In this document: positions 1-9,193 of the stretch, in pieces
Numbering within the stretch: the first letter of the stretch is position 1
How the letters are laid out: every line of letters begins with the position of its first letter
Source of the DNA: Aureitalea sp. L0-47
Lineage (GTDB): Bacteria; Bacteroidota; Bacteroidia; Flavobacteriales; Flavobacteriaceae
Direction: 5' to 3'
DNA: 64,000 bases
Assembly (NCBI RefSeq): GCF_026126405.1
Contig: NZ_JAFMTQ010000011.1
Span: 53,417 to 117,416 of the forward strand
The notes under the pieces: generated by a model
What the model saw: the letters and a program-made list of their open reading frames with translations, nothing else
Databases searched by the model: none
What the model was told of the DNA's origin: nothing
Program-made: the position numbers and the translations under genes

Positions 1-420
1 ACGGTCTTCTTCTTTAATGGTAAGTTGATCCTTAACCTGCTCTGGTATCTTGAGGCCCAGGATTCGTTGAAATTTATTTACGGCCCCGGTCATGCCCGTC
101 CCGGTTGTAATAAGAATATCATCCTCCCCTGCATTCACATGCTTTTTTATTATATCCCTTGCATGGTGGTAGGCATGTGTCATCGTAGTACCGGTAACTG
201 CAGTTTCAGTATGGGTATTGGCTACATAAGGCCCGAAGGTATACAACAACTTATCTTCAATAGGCTTGTACAACCTGCCGCTGGCGGTCCAGTCGGTATA
301 TACAATCTTCTTTGTGCCGTAAGGTGATTCAAAAGTTTGATCTAATCCCAGGATATTACTTCGGAAGGGTGCAAAGTACGCCTCCAGTTCTGAAGATATT
401 ATTTCCTTTTCTTTAAGCAT
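1..420 (-). CDS. Class V aminotransferase-fold PLP enzyme (N-terminal part, cut by window edge)
   Basis: The reading frame stays open from an ATG at 420 down to base 1, so only the first 140 residues are visible. The start reads MLKEKEIISSELEAYF. The segment YTDWTASGRLYKP followed by NTHTETAVTG and ITTGTGMTGAVNKF resembles the N-terminus of the aminotransferase class V family (cysteine-desulfurase/selenocysteine-lyase-like PLP enzymes), where a D-x-A-x-x-G-R segment precedes the cofactor domain. The catalytic lysine would lie beyond the window, so the substrate cannot be deduced. It lies 31 nt downstream of glmM in the same direction and may share its transcript. The family call is fairly safe; the specific reaction is unknown. 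Confidence 0.75.
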   Translation of the reverse strand, partial: MLKEKEIISSELEAYFAPFRSNILGLDQTFESPYGTKKIVYTDWTASGRLYKPIEDKLLYTFGPYVANTHTETAVTGTTMTHAYHHARDIIKKHVNAGEDDILITTGTGMTGAVNKFQRILGLKIPEQVKDQLTIKEEDR

Positions 421-451
421 TTCGGTCTGATTGCTATAAATGTAACAAATC

Positions 452-1840
452 TTATCGATTCGCCACTTCCTGTATTTCGGCTATAAAGGTATCGGCTATG
501 GTATCGGCGATCTCCTGTGACTGGGCCTCACAGTAGATCCTGATAATAGGTTCGGTATTGGATTTACGGAGATGCACCCAGTATTCAGGGAAGTCGATCT
601 TCACCCCATCTATAGTATTGATCTCTTCGGAAGCGTATCGTGATTCCATTTCAGACAAAATCGCATCAACATCCAGTTCCGGAGTCAATTGAATCTTCTT
701 CTTACTACTGAAATAAGCCGGATATGTCTTCCGAAGTTCACTTACCGTGCAATTTAATTCTGCCAGGTGACTAAGGAACAAAGCGATCCCTACAAGGCTG
801 TCACGGCCGTAATGCAGATCGGGATAGATCACCCCTCCATTGCCTTCACCTCCAATCACAGCATTGGTGTCCTTCATCATTCGAACTACATTTACTTCTC
901 CAACCGCACTAGCTGTGTAGGTGCCTCCGTGTTTATTTGTAATATCTCTTAAAGCACGAGATGAAGACATATTTGAAACTGTATTGCCGGGAGTCCTGCT
1001 AAGGACATAGTCCGCAACTGCAACTAGTGTATATTCCTCACCGAACATCTCGCCTTTTTCATCGATAAATGCCAGTCGATCTACATCTGGATCCACTACA
1101 ATGCCGAAGTCGGCGTTCTCGTCTAGCACCTTCTCCATAAGATCTCCGAGGTGTTCTTTTAGCGGTTCCGGGTTGTGAGGAAAATGACCTGTTGGTTCAC
1201 AATACAACTTAACCGGATGCACCCCTAGTCGCTCCAGTAATAATGGAACAGCGATTCCTCCTGTTGAATTCACTCCGTCAACAACCACCCGAAAATTCGC
1301 TTTTTTAATAGCTTCGGTGTTTACTAGAGGTAATGCAATTATTTCGTCGATATGAATATCGATATAGGCTTCATTCTTTGTGATTCTTCCTAAATCATCA
1401 ACTTCAGCAAAAACAACCTCTCCTGAAGATGCCAGGTCAAGGATCTCTTGACCCGCTTCAGCATTGAGGAATTCGCCGTTCATATCGAGCAATTTAAGTG
1501 CGTTCCACTGTTTCGGATTATGACTGGCAGTTAGAATTATCCCGCCATCCGCATGTTCCAGTGGTACAGCTACCTCAACCGTTGGTGTAGTCGATAAACC
1601 AAGGTCAATAACATGAATTCCAAGACCAACAAGAGTGTTCATAACCAGTTCCTGGATCATCGCCCCTGAGATACGGGCATCACGTCCCACTACCACCCGG
1701 TAATTCTCTTTATTTCGTTGTTTCTTTATATAGGTTCCGTAGGCCGCCGCAAAGGCTACGGCATCGATCGGTGTAAGGTTTTCTCCTTGCTTACCGCCTA
1801 TGGTTCCTCGTATTCCCGATATGGATTTGATTAGGGTCAT
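452..1840 (-). CDS. glmM: Phosphoglucosamine mutase GlmM
   Basis: Interconverts glucosamine-6-phosphate and glucosamine-1-phosphate on the cytoplasmic route to UDP-GlcNAc for peptidoglycan and lipid A. The 462 residues match the family length. The phosphoserine loop TASHNPKQWN puts the catalytic Ser at about residue 106. The Mg-binding loop DPDVDRLAF follows near residue 250, and the C-terminal phosphate-binding segment RKSNTEPIIRIY comes near residue 425. The start MTLIKSISGIRGT is the usual family start. A -7 box lies 18 nt upstream. In some Bacteroidota such proteins are labelled phosphomannomutase/phosphoglucomutase; the GlmM assignment rests on overall similarity, not on a substrate-specific residue. 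Confidence 0.88.
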   Translation of the reverse strand: MTLIKSISGIRGTIGGKQGENLTPIDAVAFAAAYGTYIKKQRNKENYRVVVGRDARISGAMIQELVMNTLVGLGIHVIDLGLSTTPTVEVAVPLEHADGGIILTASHNPKQWNALKLLDMNGEFLNAEAGQEILDLASSGEVVFAEVDDLGRITKNEAYIDIHIDEIIALPLVNTEAIKKANFRVVVDGVNSTGGIAVPLLLERLGVHPVKLYCEPTGHFPHNPEPLKEHLGDLMEKVLDENADFGIVVDPDVDRLAFIDEKGEMFGEEYTLVAVADYVLSRTPGNTVSNMSSSRALRDITNKHGGTYTASAVGEVNVVRMMKDTNAVIGGEGNGGVIYPDLHYGRDSLVGIALFLSHLAELNCTVSELRKTYPAYFSSKKKIQLTPELDVDAILSEMESRYASEEINTIDGVKIDFPEYWVHLRKSNTEPIIRIYCEAQSQEIADTIADTFIAEIQEVANR

Positions 1841-1858
1841 CCTTTTGAAAATTTGTCA

Positions 1859-1866
1859 CAAAGATA
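1859..1866 (-). promoter_or_regulatory. -7 promoter element of glmM
   Basis: On the minus strand this reads TATCTTTG, an exact match to the Bacteroidota -7 consensus TAnnTTTG. It lies 18 nt before the glmM ATG. No clear TTG is seen at the -33 spacing. Confidence 0.55.
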
Positions 1867-1911
1867 CTTTTTATACCGTATAATCGTCTTAGGTTTTTGT
1901 AAATTGTCGGA

Positions 1912-2496
1912 ATGAATTTCCTGGCCCATATATACCTTTCGGGAGATGATGAAGGGATCATATTAGGCAACTTCATGGCCGATAGCATAAAAGGCAAGAA
2001 GTACCTGAAATATCCACCCGATATTCAGAAGGGTATTCTGCTACACAGAGCTATCGATAGCTATACGGATGCCCATCCGTTGGTTCGTCAAAGCGCCAGG
2101 CGACTTCGTGAAAACTATCGCCACTACAGCGGTGTCATTGTGGACATTCTTTACGATCATTTCCTGGCAAAGAACTGGAATTTCTACCACGAGCAGCCCT
2201 TGACCGATTTTGTGGATGACTTCTACTGCCTTTTGCGGGACAATTTTGAATTGTTGCCTATTCGGGTAAAGCGTATGATGCCATATATGATCGCCGACAA
2301 TTGGCTTGTGAGCTATGCTAGCATCAAAGGAATTAGTAAGATTCTTTCGCAAATGAATGTCCGCACCCAAAATAAGTCAAGAATGAACTTCGCCGTAGTG
2401 GAACTCGAAGAATATTACGATGAATTTGAAGAAGAATTCACTAACTTTTTTGCAGATCTTATCGCCTATTCCCAAAACAAACTGAAAGAACTATGA
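1912..2496 (+). CDS. acpH: Acyl carrier protein phosphodiesterase (AcpH family)
   Basis: Predicted to remove the 4'-phosphopantetheine arm from acyl carrier protein. The 194 residues match the AcpH (YajB) family in length and pattern: start MNFLAHIYLS, then GNFMADSIKG, LLHRAIDSYTDAHP and VDILYDHFLAKNW. These Asp/His clusters form the metal site of this HD-like family. The last four bases overlap ggt (ATGA), which suggests translational coupling, although no functional link is obvious. It diverges from glmM across about 70 bp. Confidence 0.85.
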   Translation: MNFLAHIYLSGDDEGIILGNFMADSIKGKKYLKYPPDIQKGILLHRAIDSYTDAHPLVRQSARRLRENYRHYSGVIVDILYDHFLAKNWNFYHEQPLTDFVDDFYCLLRDNFELLPIRVKRMMPYMIADNWLVSYASIKGISKILSQMNVRTQNKSRMNFAVVELEEYYDEFEEEFTNFFADLIAYSQNKLKEL

Positions 2497-4193
2497 AGCG
2501 GTTACTGCTCTTACTCTTTATACTCACCCTGATAAGCTGTAAAACCGAAACCGAAAAACCACGGCAGGAGTTGCCGGTTCAGGGTTTGGTTGTTGAAAAT
2601 GCGATGGTAGTATCGGCACGGGAAGAGGCTTCACGTATCGGTATTGAGATCATGCAAAAAGGAGGTAATGCGTACGACGCTTCGGTGGCTGTCCAACTTG
2701 CCCTTGCTGTGAGCTATCCGTACGCAGGAAACCTGGGAGGTGGCGGATTCATGGTGTATAGAACTCAGTACGGTGAACTGGGAAGTTTTGATTTCAGGGA
2801 GAAAGCGCCATTAGCAGCAACACGTGATATGTATCTGGACGAGAACGGTGTTTTTCTGAAGGATCTCAGTAAGAAAGGAGGCCTTGCGGTGGGCGTTCCA
2901 GGGACTATTTCAGGACTATTTGCCATTCAGGACAAGCTGGGTATCTTGCCTATGGAGGAAATACTTCAACCTGTTATCGACCTTGCCAATAATGGCTTCG
3001 TGGTTACGAAAAAACAGGCAGAACGCTTTGAAAAGTACAAAGAAGAATTTGAAGCAGTTACTGGAGAACCCTTCCTGTTTACGGGTGATATTAAAGAAGG
3101 TGATATTCTAACCAATCCGGCACTGGGAAATACACTGAGCAGAATTTCGGAACACGGGATTTATGAATTCTACAAGGGAAAAACAGCCGAGATATTAGTA
3201 GATTATATTCAGAAAAAAGGTGGGATAGTAACCATGGAAGACATGGCCATTTACGAAACCAAATGGCGGGAGCCCCTCGTTTTCAAGTATAAAGACCTGG
3301 ATGTGATTTCGATGCCCCCTCCTTCAAGTGGTGGCGTTTGTCTGGGACAAAGTCTGAAAATGCTCGAACGGTTTCCACTAAAAGAATTCGGACACAATTC
3401 AGTGAAAGCTATCCAGGTGATCACCGAAGCAGAACGCAGGGCTTACGCGGACCGAAGCTACTACCTGGGTGATCCGGATTTCGTTGAAATACCCATAGAT
3501 TCTTTACTTTCTGAAGGGCATCTGACCCAGCGAATGGAAGATTTTTCTTTCGATGCCGCTACCCCTTCAGAAAAAATAAAAACAGCTATCATCCATACCT
3601 ACGAAAGTGATGAAACCACGCATTTCTCGATCGTAGATCAATTTGGGAATGCAGCTTCGCTTACCACCACCTTAAATTCAGCTTTCGGTTCAAAATTGTA
3701 CGTAAAGGAACTCGGTTTTTTTCTGAACAACGAAATGGACGATTTTAGCGCTAAACCCGGGGAACCTAATATCTACGGGCTTACGGGTGGAGAAGCAAAC
3801 GCCATTGAACCCCAGAAACGAATGCTTAGCTCTATGACCCCTACCATCGTGGAAAAGGACGGGGAACTTTGGATGGTTGTTGGAACCCCCGGGGGTGCGA
3901 CCATCATTACTTCTGTACTACAGGCCATTCTGAATGTATACGAGTACGATATGCACATGCAGCAGGCAGTGAACGTGCCGCGCTTTCATCATCAATGGTT
4001 ACCGGATGCCATCCGATATGAGAAAGGTAGGTTTCCGAAAGAGTTAATTCAGCAATTGGAGGCACTGGGATACCCGGAAAACACAGACGTTGACCCTATC
4101 ATTGGAAAAATTGACGCAATCCTGATACTCCCCGATGGTTCTATGGAGGGAGGAGCAGATCCACGAGGGGATGATAAGGCCATTGGCTATTAA
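2493..4193 (+). CDS. ggt: Gamma-glutamyltransferase, predicted lipoprotein
   Basis: Transfers or hydrolyses the gamma-glutamyl group of glutathione and related compounds in the periplasm or at the membrane. The N-terminus MKRLLLLLFILTLISCKTE has a lipobox (LISC), so the protein is probably lipid-anchored. The large-subunit segment NAYDASVAVQLAL and the GGGGFMVY motif are present. The autoprocessing site is the TTHFSIVD motif, with the nucleophile Thr at about residue 375. The substrate-binding segments follow (SSMTPTIV, then VVGTPGGATI). At 566 residues it is a full-length enzyme. The ATGA overlap with acpH fixes the start. Confidence 0.92.
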   Translation: MKRLLLLLFILTLISCKTETEKPRQELPVQGLVVENAMVVSAREEASRIGIEIMQKGGNAYDASVAVQLALAVSYPYAGNLGGGGFMVYRTQYGELGSFDFREKAPLAATRDMYLDENGVFLKDLSKKGGLAVGVPGTISGLFAIQDKLGILPMEEILQPVIDLANNGFVVTKKQAERFEKYKEEFEAVTGEPFLFTGDIKEGDILTNPALGNTLSRISEHGIYEFYKGKTAEILVDYIQKKGGIVTMEDMAIYETKWREPLVFKYKDLDVISMPPPSSGGVCLGQSLKMLERFPLKEFGHNSVKAIQVITEAERRAYADRSYYLGDPDFVEIPIDSLLSEGHLTQRMEDFSFDAATPSEKIKTAIIHTYESDETTHFSIVDQFGNAASLTTTLNSAFGSKLYVKELGFFLNNEMDDFSAKPGEPNIYGLTGGEANAIEPQKRMLSSMTPTIVEKDGELWMVVGTPGGATIITSVLQAILNVYEYDMHMQQAVNVPRFHHQWLPDAIRYEKGRFPKELIQQLEALGYPENTDVDPIIGKIDAILILPDGSMEGGADPRGDDKAIGY

Positions 4194-4416
4194 TGATTTG
4201 TAAGAAAAATCTTTCCGTTAATCGATTATACGAGCATCTTATCGAATTGTAGGTAAATTACTACATCTTGCCGATTAATTAGCTATTTTTGATATAGTTA
4301 TTAACGTTACTAATTAACATCGCAAACTTCACGGAGTGGCGCGTATTTACTGCGTTTCACCCCACTAAATTATAGCGTTCTGCCCCCGCTATACCGCCCC
4401 ATTGCGATTCTTATGT

Positions 4417-5430
4417 ATGAGAAAGCGATCTTTCTTTCGGGATTTGTATGCGGTTATTCCTCTTATTTTTAGCGGCCTGCTTTGTATTGCCTTAATTTTC
4501 CTGTTACAACAGAAGGTGATAGCGACCCCTGCATTTGTACAAACGCTCACCGATTTCTCAACGATCTTTATTAGTATTAGCGGTTTCCTTTCAGCAATTC
4601 TCATGGTGTATTTGGCCTGGTCTTCGGTGTCACTGAAGTCCACCAAAGAGCTGGTTATCGACAAACTGGCCCAGGTGACAGAACAGATGCACTATTTCAG
4701 AAACATCATCGACATACTTTACCGATCCAAAATGTGGCTTCCCGGACTTAGGGAATACATAGACGATGAGTTTGAAGGACTTAATTTCTTCGAGGTAAAG
4801 GAATTTTACAAAGGGAAGTCGAAACTGGCTATCGAATTCCTGCAGGAAAATCATAACTACCAGGATACTGAAAATCTATACCTTGAGATGAAGTCTCTGC
4901 TAATGACGAGTCCCAAAGACAAGAAGATCCCCGAGAACATTGCCTACCCAAAGGTATACGAACAGGGTATGGTTCAGAAATGGCTGGAGCACAAATGCGG
5001 TTCCGGATTGTGGTATTACTTCGGATATAAATACGGCGTTTTCAAAGAAGCTTTAGACTACAATGCTGTATTCGAACGTCACCAGGAAAAGGTGATGACC
5101 CTTGCAAATTCTATCGATAGCGAGTACTTTGAAGATTCTTCCTTCAACGAAGTGTTCTTCTCTAAACTGGGTGAATACATGACCAAAGAGGTAATCCCTA
5201 AACTCTTCCAGTTCCAGGATAAATCGAGCAGAAATGTCCCTGGTATGATGCGCTATCTCTACATTATCTTTCTGCTATTGGTCTTATTCGGACTCCTATT
5301 ACCAATCCTCGTACTACTCTTCGAACTGCCGGTGATCGCTCTTATTGGAAGCTACGCCCTCGTTATCAGCACCATTTTCTTTATCGCTACCACTTTCTAC
5401 CAGTTTATTTTTAGGGATACGAATAGTTAA
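4417..5430 (+). CDS. Membrane protein of unknown function
   Basis: About 337 residues from the ATG at 4417; an in-frame TTG at 4402 is a weaker start. Two hydrophobic segments lie near the N-terminus (about residues 12-32 and 43-65). A soluble, charged middle of about 200 residues follows, and two more hydrophobic segments lie near the C-terminus. The layout suggests a cytoplasmic domain held between membrane hairpins. No family was recognised. A TATTTTTG box at 4284-4291 is a possible distant promoter. The preceding 220-nt AT-rich gap shows nothing else certain. Confidence 0.7.
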   Translation: MRKRSFFRDLYAVIPLIFSGLLCIALIFLLQQKVIATPAFVQTLTDFSTIFISISGFLSAILMVYLAWSSVSLKSTKELVIDKLAQVTEQMHYFRNIIDILYRSKMWLPGLREYIDDEFEGLNFFEVKEFYKGKSKLAIEFLQENHNYQDTENLYLEMKSLLMTSPKDKKIPENIAYPKVYEQGMVQKWLEHKCGSGLWYYFGYKYGVFKEALDYNAVFERHQEKVMTLANSIDSEYFEDSSFNEVFFSKLGEYMTKEVIPKLFQFQDKSSRNVPGMMRYLYIIFLLLVLFGLLLPILVLLFELPVIALIGSYALVISTIFFIATTFYQFIFRDTNS

Positions 5431-5489
5431 TTCCTGATTTTAACTATTTATTGATTCCCTTGATTCTTCTGATTTCCGTTCTATTTAAG

Positions 5490-5497
5490 TACTTTTG
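5490..5497 (+). promoter_or_regulatory. -7 promoter element of uvrA, very close to the ATG
   Basis: TACTTTTG matches TAnnTTTG exactly and ends 6 nt before the uvrA ATG. A transcript from this box would start at or next to the start codon, giving a leaderless mRNA. There is no clear TTG at the usual -33 spacing. Confidence 0.5.
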
Positions 5498-5503
5498 CAA
5501 ATT

Positions 5504-8335
5504 ATGGTAAAAACGGACGATTTTATTGAAGTTTTAGGCGCCAGAGTCCATAATTTGAAGGACATCGATGTTCGAATTCCACGCGATAACCTGGTGGTTA
5601 TCACCGGTCTTTCCGGCAGCGGTAAATCGTCCCTGGCCTTCGATACCATCTATGCCGAAGGGCAACGACGTTATATTGAAACCTTTTCCGCCTACGCTCG
5701 CCAGTTCCTCGGTAACCTGGAGCGCCCGGATGTAGATAAAATTGACGGCCTCTCCCCTGTTATCGCAATAGAACAAAAAACTACCAGTCGTAGTCCGCGA
5801 TCCACAGTAGGTACCATCACCGAGATCTACGATTTCCTGCGTCTCTTTTTTGCACGTGCCAGCGACGCATACAGCTTTAACACCGGCGAGAAAATGGTGA
5901 GTTATAGCGATGAACAGATCAAACAGCTTATCATCAAGGAATTTGATGGAAAGAAAGTAAGTGTCTTAGCGCCCGTTGTCCGCTCAAGGAAAGGACACTA
6001 TCGCGAATTGTTCGAACAGATCGCCAAGCAGGGATTCCTGAAAGTACGGGTAGACGGCGAAGTACTGGATATCGTGAAAGGAATGCGTATCGACCGTTAC
6101 AAAACACATGATATCGAGATCGTGATCGACCGACTCAAGATCACTGAAGCAAGTGACAAGGACAAACGACTCACAGAAACCATACTAACGGCCATGTACC
6201 ATGGCGACGATGTACTGATGGTATTGGACAATGAAACGGAGGAAGTGCGTTACTTCAGTAGATCGCTGATGTGCCCAACCTCCGGTATCTCCTACCCTAA
6301 CCCGGAACCTAACAACTTCTCGTTCAATTCCCCAAAAGGGATGTGTCCCACCTGTAAAGGCCTTGGAGAACTGCACAAAGTGAACATGGACAAGATCGTT
6401 CCGGACCCAAGCCTGTCCATCAAACAAGGCGCCCTGGCACCTCATGGACCTCAGAAAAGCAATTGGGTGTTTAAACAACTGCAACTCATAGCGGAGCGCT
6501 TCGATTTTAAACTTAGTGATCCCTTCGATTCCATCCCCAAAGATGCTAAGGACATGATCTTTAACGGAGGAAACGAGAAATTTGAAGTAGCATCCAAAAC
6601 ACTGGGCATCACACGCAGCTACAAGATCGATTTCGAAGGTGTGGCTACCTTTCTTCAGAATACCTTCGAAGCCAACGAATCCAAATCGCTGCGACGATGG
6701 GCAAAAGAATATATGGACAAGATCCCTTGTCCGGATTGTGAAGGCAGCCGACTTCGGAAAGAGTCGCTTTACTTCAAAGTGAATGGCAAGAACATTGCGG
6801 AGCTGGCGCACATGGATGTGGTAGAGCTAGCGGAATGGTTCGAGGACCTCGAAGATCACCTCAGCGAAACACAATTAAAGATCGCTTCAGAAATAATAAA
6901 AGAAGTTCGTAACAGATTACAATTCCTTGTGGATGTGGGTCTTACATACCTTGCCTTAGACAGAAGCTCTAAGTCGCTTTCAGGAGGGGAGGCGCAGCGA
7001 ATCCGTCTCGCAACACAGATAGGATCGCAGCTTGTAGGAGTGCTTTATATCCTGGACGAACCCAGCATAGGGCTTCACCAGAGGGACAATCACAAACTTA
7101 TTCAATCACTGATCTCCCTCAAAGAAATTGGGAATTCTGTGATCGTGGTGGAACACGACAAAGACATGATCGAGCATGCCGATTATGTGATCGATATCGG
7201 ACCGGCAGCAGGACTGCACGGAGGAGAAATTGTTTCGGAAGGCACACCAGAGGAAATTCAAAAACACGATACCCTTACATCTGCATATCTCAATGGTAGC
7301 AAGGCGATTCAAATTCCAAAGGAAAGAAGAAAAGGAAACGGGAAAAAACTAAAGCTCGATGGAGCCACAGGTAATAACTTAAAAGATGTGTCCATAAGTC
7401 TGCCACTAGGCACCATGATAGGCGTAACAGGAGTCTCTGGCTCGGGAAAATCCACTTTGATAAACGAAACGCTGTATCCAATCCTCAACGCACATTTCTT
7501 TAATGGGGTTAAGAAACCCTTACCGTTCAAGAAGATCAGTGGCTTGAAGCACATCGACAAGGTGATCGACATCAACCAGTCTCCGATTGGTCGTACACCG
7601 CGATCCAATCCGGCTACCTATACCGGGGTGTTTTCCGAGATACGATCCTTATTTGCTAAATTACCCGAAGCACAAATTCGAGGTTACAAGCCAGGTCGTT
7701 TCAGTTTTAATGTGGCCGGTGGACGATGCGAGACCTGTAAAGGAGGCGGACTAAAGGTGATCGAGATGAATTTCCTTCCCGATGTGTACGTTGAATGTGA
7801 AACCTGCCAGGGAAAACGCTTCAACAGGGAGACGTTGGAAATCCGATATAAGGGCCATTCGATCTACGACGTACTGGAAATGACTATTGAGGTAGCTTGT
7901 GACTTCTTCGAGCATATTCCGAAGATATACAGAAAACTAAAGACCATCAAAGATGTAGGCCTGGGCTATATTACCCTTGGGCAACAGTCTACCACGCTTT
8001 CGGGAGGAGAAGCCCAGCGTATCAAATTGGCTGCCGAACTTTCCAAGAGAGATACCGGAAACACCTTCTATATCCTCGACGAGCCAACTACAGGTCTCCA
8101 TTTTGAAGATATTCGTGTGTTGTTGCTGGTGCTGAACAAACTGGTAAACAAGGGAAATACCGTACTCATAATTGAGCACAACCTGGACGTTATAAAAACG
8201 GTGGATCATATCATCGATATAGGTCCCGAAGGAGGAAAAAAAGGTGGTGCCATTATGGCCGTTGGAAGCCCGGAAAAGATCGTAAAAGACAAAAAAGGCC
8301 ACACGGCGCATTTCCTTAAAAAAGAACTAAATTAG
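5504..8335 (+). CDS. uvrA: Excinuclease ABC subunit UvrA
   Basis: The DNA-damage recognition ATPase of nucleotide excision repair; it works as a dimer with UvrB. The 943 residues carry two ABC ATPase modules. The first has Walker [10 protein letters not shown], signature [12 protein letters not shown] and [13 protein letters not shown]. The second has Walker [10 protein letters not shown], signature [12 protein letters not shown] and [17 protein letters not shown] and CETCKGGG / CETCQGKRF cysteine pairs form the zinc modules. The ATG at 5504 ([10 protein letters not shown]) is preferred over the TTG at 5495, because that TTG lies inside the -7 promoter box. The LOG-family gene follows 16 nt later. 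Confidence 0.97.
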   Translation: MVKTDDFIEVLGARVHNLKDIDVRIPRDNLVVITGLSGSGKSSLAFDTIYAEGQRRYIETFSAYARQFLGNLERPDVDKIDGLSPVIAIEQKTTSRSPRSTVGTITEIYDFLRLFFARASDAYSFNTGEKMVSYSDEQIKQLIIKEFDGKKVSVLAPVVRSRKGHYRELFEQIAKQGFLKVRVDGEVLDIVKGMRIDRYKTHDIEIVIDRLKITEASDKDKRLTETILTAMYHGDDVLMVLDNETEEVRYFSRSLMCPTSGISYPNPEPNNFSFNSPKGMCPTCKGLGELHKVNMDKIVPDPSLSIKQGALAPHGPQKSNWVFKQLQLIAERFDFKLSDPFDSIPKDAKDMIFNGGNEKFEVASKTLGITRSYKIDFEGVATFLQNTFEANESKSLRRWAKEYMDKIPCPDCEGSRLRKESLYFKVNGKNIAELAHMDVVELAEWFEDLEDHLSETQLKIASEIIKEVRNRLQFLVDVGLTYLALDRSSKSLSGGEAQRIRLATQIGSQLVGVLYILDEPSIGLHQRDNHKLIQSLISLKEIGNSVIVVEHDKDMIEHADYVIDIGPAAGLHGGEIVSEGTPEEIQKHDTLTSAYLNGSKAIQIPKERRKGNGKKLKLDGATGNNLKDVSISLPLGTMIGVTGVSGSGKSTLINETLYPILNAHFFNGVKKPLPFKKISGLKHIDKVIDINQSPIGRTPRSNPATYTGVFSEIRSLFAKLPEAQIRGYKPGRFSFNVAGGRCETCKGGGLKVIEMNFLPDVYVECETCQGKRFNRETLEIRYKGHSIYDVLEMTIEVACDFFEHIPKIYRKLKTIKDVGLGYITLGQQSTTLSGGEAQRIKLAAELSKRDTGNTFYILDEPTTGLHFEDIRVLLLVLNKLVNKGNTVLIIEHNLDVIKTVDHIIDIGPEGGKKGGAIMAVGSPEKIVKDKKGHTAHFLKKELN

Positions 8336-8351
8336 ATGCATATTTGCAGTC

Positions 8352-9041
8352 ATGAGAAGTGAAAGTAAACATAAGAATTGGAATGAAGTTAAAACGAATG
8401 ATTCCTGGGCGATCTTCAAGATCATGGGTGAATTCGTAAACGGGTATGAAAAACTGAGTAGAATAGGACCCTGTGTATCCATATTTGGATCTGCGAGAAC
8501 CAAACCCGATCACAAATACTACAAGTTGGCCGAAAGCATCGCCAAGAAGATCACCGAACACGGGTACGGGATCATTACAGGTGGAGGCCCGGGTATCATG
8601 GAAGCCGGTAACCGTGGGGCGCACCTTGCGGGTGGAACTTCGGCGGGACTAAATATCGACCTACCTTTCGAGCAGCACGATAACCCATATATCGACAGTG
8701 ATAAGAGTATTGATTTCGACTATTTCTTTGTTCGGAAAGTGATGTTTGTGAAATATTCACAGGGATTCGTGGTAATGCCCGGTGGTTTTGGAACCCTGGA
8801 TGAGTTCTTCGAGGCCTTTACGCTTATTCAAACCCATAAGATCGAACGTTTCCCCCTGATCCTTGTAGGGACTGAATTCTGGACAGGCCTAATGGATTGG
8901 ATCCGGCAAACCGTTCTGCTGGAAAACGGCAATATCAGCCCTGAAGATCTGGACCTGGTGCACATAGTTGATACGGAAGATGAGGTGCTGAACATACTGA
9001 ACGAATTCTACAACAAGTACAATCTCAGTCCGAACTTCTAA
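8352..9041 (+). CDS. LOG-family protein (TIGR00730-type nucleoside monophosphate phosphoribohydrolase)
   Basis: 229 residues with the LOG/lysine-decarboxylase-like Rossmann motifs GGGPGIMEAGNRGA and PGGFGTLDEFFEAF. In the family these bind and cleave nucleoside 5'-monophosphates, releasing base and ribose-5-phosphate. Older databases call such proteins lysine decarboxylases, which is misleading. It lies 16 nt after uvrA. A near-consensus box CATATTTG at 8339-8346 ends 5 nt before the ATG, so it may have its own leaderless transcript. The physiological substrate cannot be told from the sequence. Confidence 0.85.
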   Translation: MRSESKHKNWNEVKTNDSWAIFKIMGEFVNGYEKLSRIGPCVSIFGSARTKPDHKYYKLAESIAKKITEHGYGIITGGGPGIMEAGNRGAHLAGGTSAGLNIDLPFEQHDNPYIDSDKSIDFDYFFVRKVMFVKYSQGFVVMPGGFGTLDEFFEAFTLIQTHKIERFPLILVGTEFWTGLMDWIRQTVLLENGNISPEDLDLVHIVDTEDEVLNILNEFYNKYNLSPNF

Positions 9042-9193
9042 TTTTCCAACCTTCCATGATGATACTGTTTCCCTTCTGTTTGCGTATACTTGTAAGCAAA
9101 TGGGGCATTGAATTTGTGGTTATTGAAAAAAAGATTGTTATAAAGTGGGGTTTTCCCTCCTCTCATTGTTTCATATAAAACTGGTATAGCTTC

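Noticed and set aside
5495..5503. TTG start three codons upstream of the uvrA ATG
   Set aside because: It falls within the -7 promoter box.
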